Shown here: one piece after another, positions 6,704 through 7,171 of the stretch
Layout of the letters: every line of letters begins with the position of its first letter
Numbering within the stretch: the first letter of the stretch is position 1
Assembly: GCA_021201175.1 (NCBI GenBank)
Contig: JAJQFK010000279.1
Coordinates: 1 to 7,171 of the forward strand
Direction of reading: 5' to 3'
Source: Candidatus Gastranaerophilales bacterium
Lineage (GTDB): Bacteria; Cyanobacteriota; Vampirovibrionia; Gastranaerophilales; Gastranaerophilaceae
DNA: 7,171 nt
Notes under the pieces: generated by a model
The model's input: the letters and a program-made list of their open reading frames with translations, nothing else
The model's database searches: none
What the model was told of the DNA's origin: nothing
Translations under genes and position numbers: made by a program

Positions 6704-7093
6704 TTATTTCTTGATTATTTTATTTTTTATACCGGAAAGTAAATTGCCTGCTCCTTTTACAATTGAACCGGCAGCCTTTTTTGTACCAGTCCAAATCTTT
6801 TCCCCTTTTCCCTTTATATTTGATTTGACTAAATATTCACCGGCTTTATTCTTTACGGTTTTTGCAGCATTGGCAATATGACCTCTGCCTTTAAAAACAG
6901 CAAATAATCCGGCAGCTGCTAAAAGTCCGGTAATTATGGGCGATGTTTGATGTTTTTTCATATACTTTTTATTAAAAGAATCTTTTCCTTTTGCTTTGTT
7001 TACAGATTGTGTATTATTCTCATTTAATGTTTTATTTCCACCTTTAGAGTTTATTTCTGTATTACGAAAACTAGATGCACTAACACCGTTCAT
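6704..7093 (-). CDS. small basic single-pass membrane protein of unknown function
   Basis: Of 129 residues, 1-50 are polar (Asn, Ser, Lys) and probably disordered. Residues 52-67 form one hydrophobic segment ending in FKGRGH (67-72). The remaining 57 residues are strongly basic with Gly/Ala-rich amphipathic stretches (ANAAKTVKNKAGEYL, then GTKKAAGSIVKGAGNLLSGIKNKIIKK). This recalls the layout of YtxH-type small membrane proteins, but I do not see enough to assign that family. It is the first gene of the three-gene run; the ATG at 7093 is supported by GAAGGA seven bases upstream. The polar tail, membrane segment and KG-x-GH motif also occur at the start of the next protein, which suggests the same membrane topology and perhaps a common partner. 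Confidence 0.75.
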   Translation of the reverse strand: MNGVSASSFRNTEINSKGGNKTLNENNTQSVNKAKGKDSFNKKYMKKHQTSPIITGLLAAAGLFAVFKGRGHIANAAKTVKNKAGEYLVKSNIKGKGEKIWTGTKKAAGSIVKGAGNLLSGIKNKIIKK

Positions 7094-7100
7094 AATTTAT

Positions 7101-7106
7101 TCCTTC
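7101..7106 (-). promoter_or_regulatory. ribosome binding site of the 129-aa gene
   Basis: The minus strand reads GAAGGA, then seven bases, then ATG at 7093. It is the best ribosome binding site of the three-gene run and supports this gene as the operon's first cistron. Confidence 0.6.
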
Positions 7107-7112
7107 TTTTGC

Positions 7113-7171
7113 TTATATATAAAATAAAACAAAATCGGGGGAAAAATTGCTAACCTATAAATATTAAACAA
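7113..7171 (-). promoter_or_regulatory. probable operon promoter region
   Basis: The 78 bp upstream of the 129-aa gene contain no gene. A TATATATA stretch on the minus strand (about 7113-7121) could serve as a -10 box. A good -35 at the right distance is not evident, so only the region is called, not exact boxes. A short CCCCGATTTT patch (about 7131-7140) interrupts the A/T-rich sequence. Confidence 0.3.

Overview
The window is AT-rich DNA (repeat tract excepted) from a Gram-negative-type bacterium. Codon and residue use are biased to Lys, Asn and Ile. The kinase-like protein carries ISFKGN near its N terminus, a short motif I associate from memory with gut Vampirovibrionophyceae/Gastranaerophilales (Melainabacteria). 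That placement is an inference with moderate confidence. The only universally conserved gene is ychF.

Layout, left to right. (1) 1-765, plus strand: the 3' part of a gene resembling DUF3137 proteins, cut by the window edge. (2) 823-2406, minus strand, convergent with it: a 527-residue protein-kinase-like protein with a C-terminal membrane anchor. It has a good Shine-Dalgarno and a plausible sigma-70 promoter whose -35 lies inside a 40-bp palindrome (2458-2497). (3) About 2543-2610: a G+C-rich islet between ychF and the kinase gene with nested pairing, a possible small RNA or structured 3' UTR. (4) 2617-3714, minus strand: ychF, complete and canonical. (5) About 3741-4040: gene-free, G+C-rich, full of inverted repeats, ending in two mirrored copies of a 'cattgcgag...gcaatc' dispersed-repeat unit. 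(6) 4070-7093, minus strand: three closely spaced genes (129 aa, 591 aa, 271 aa; gaps of 6 and 36 bp), probably one operon read from a promoter near the right end. The first two are Lys/Asn-rich membrane proteins with the same N-terminal plan (polar tail, one hydrophobic segment, then a KG-x-GH-like motif). The third is exported or envelope-bound.

How the genes may relate: everything except ychF looks envelope-associated and lineage-specific. The kinase-like protein ends in NIFAEFS and the 591-aa protein has NIFSEFP near its start, a weak hint that they share a binding partner or targeting signal. No mobile-element genes, CRISPR array, tRNA or rRNA were seen. The most interesting candidates are the membrane-anchored atypical kinase with its palindromic promoter, the three-gene membrane operon, and the unexplained structured islet behind ychF.
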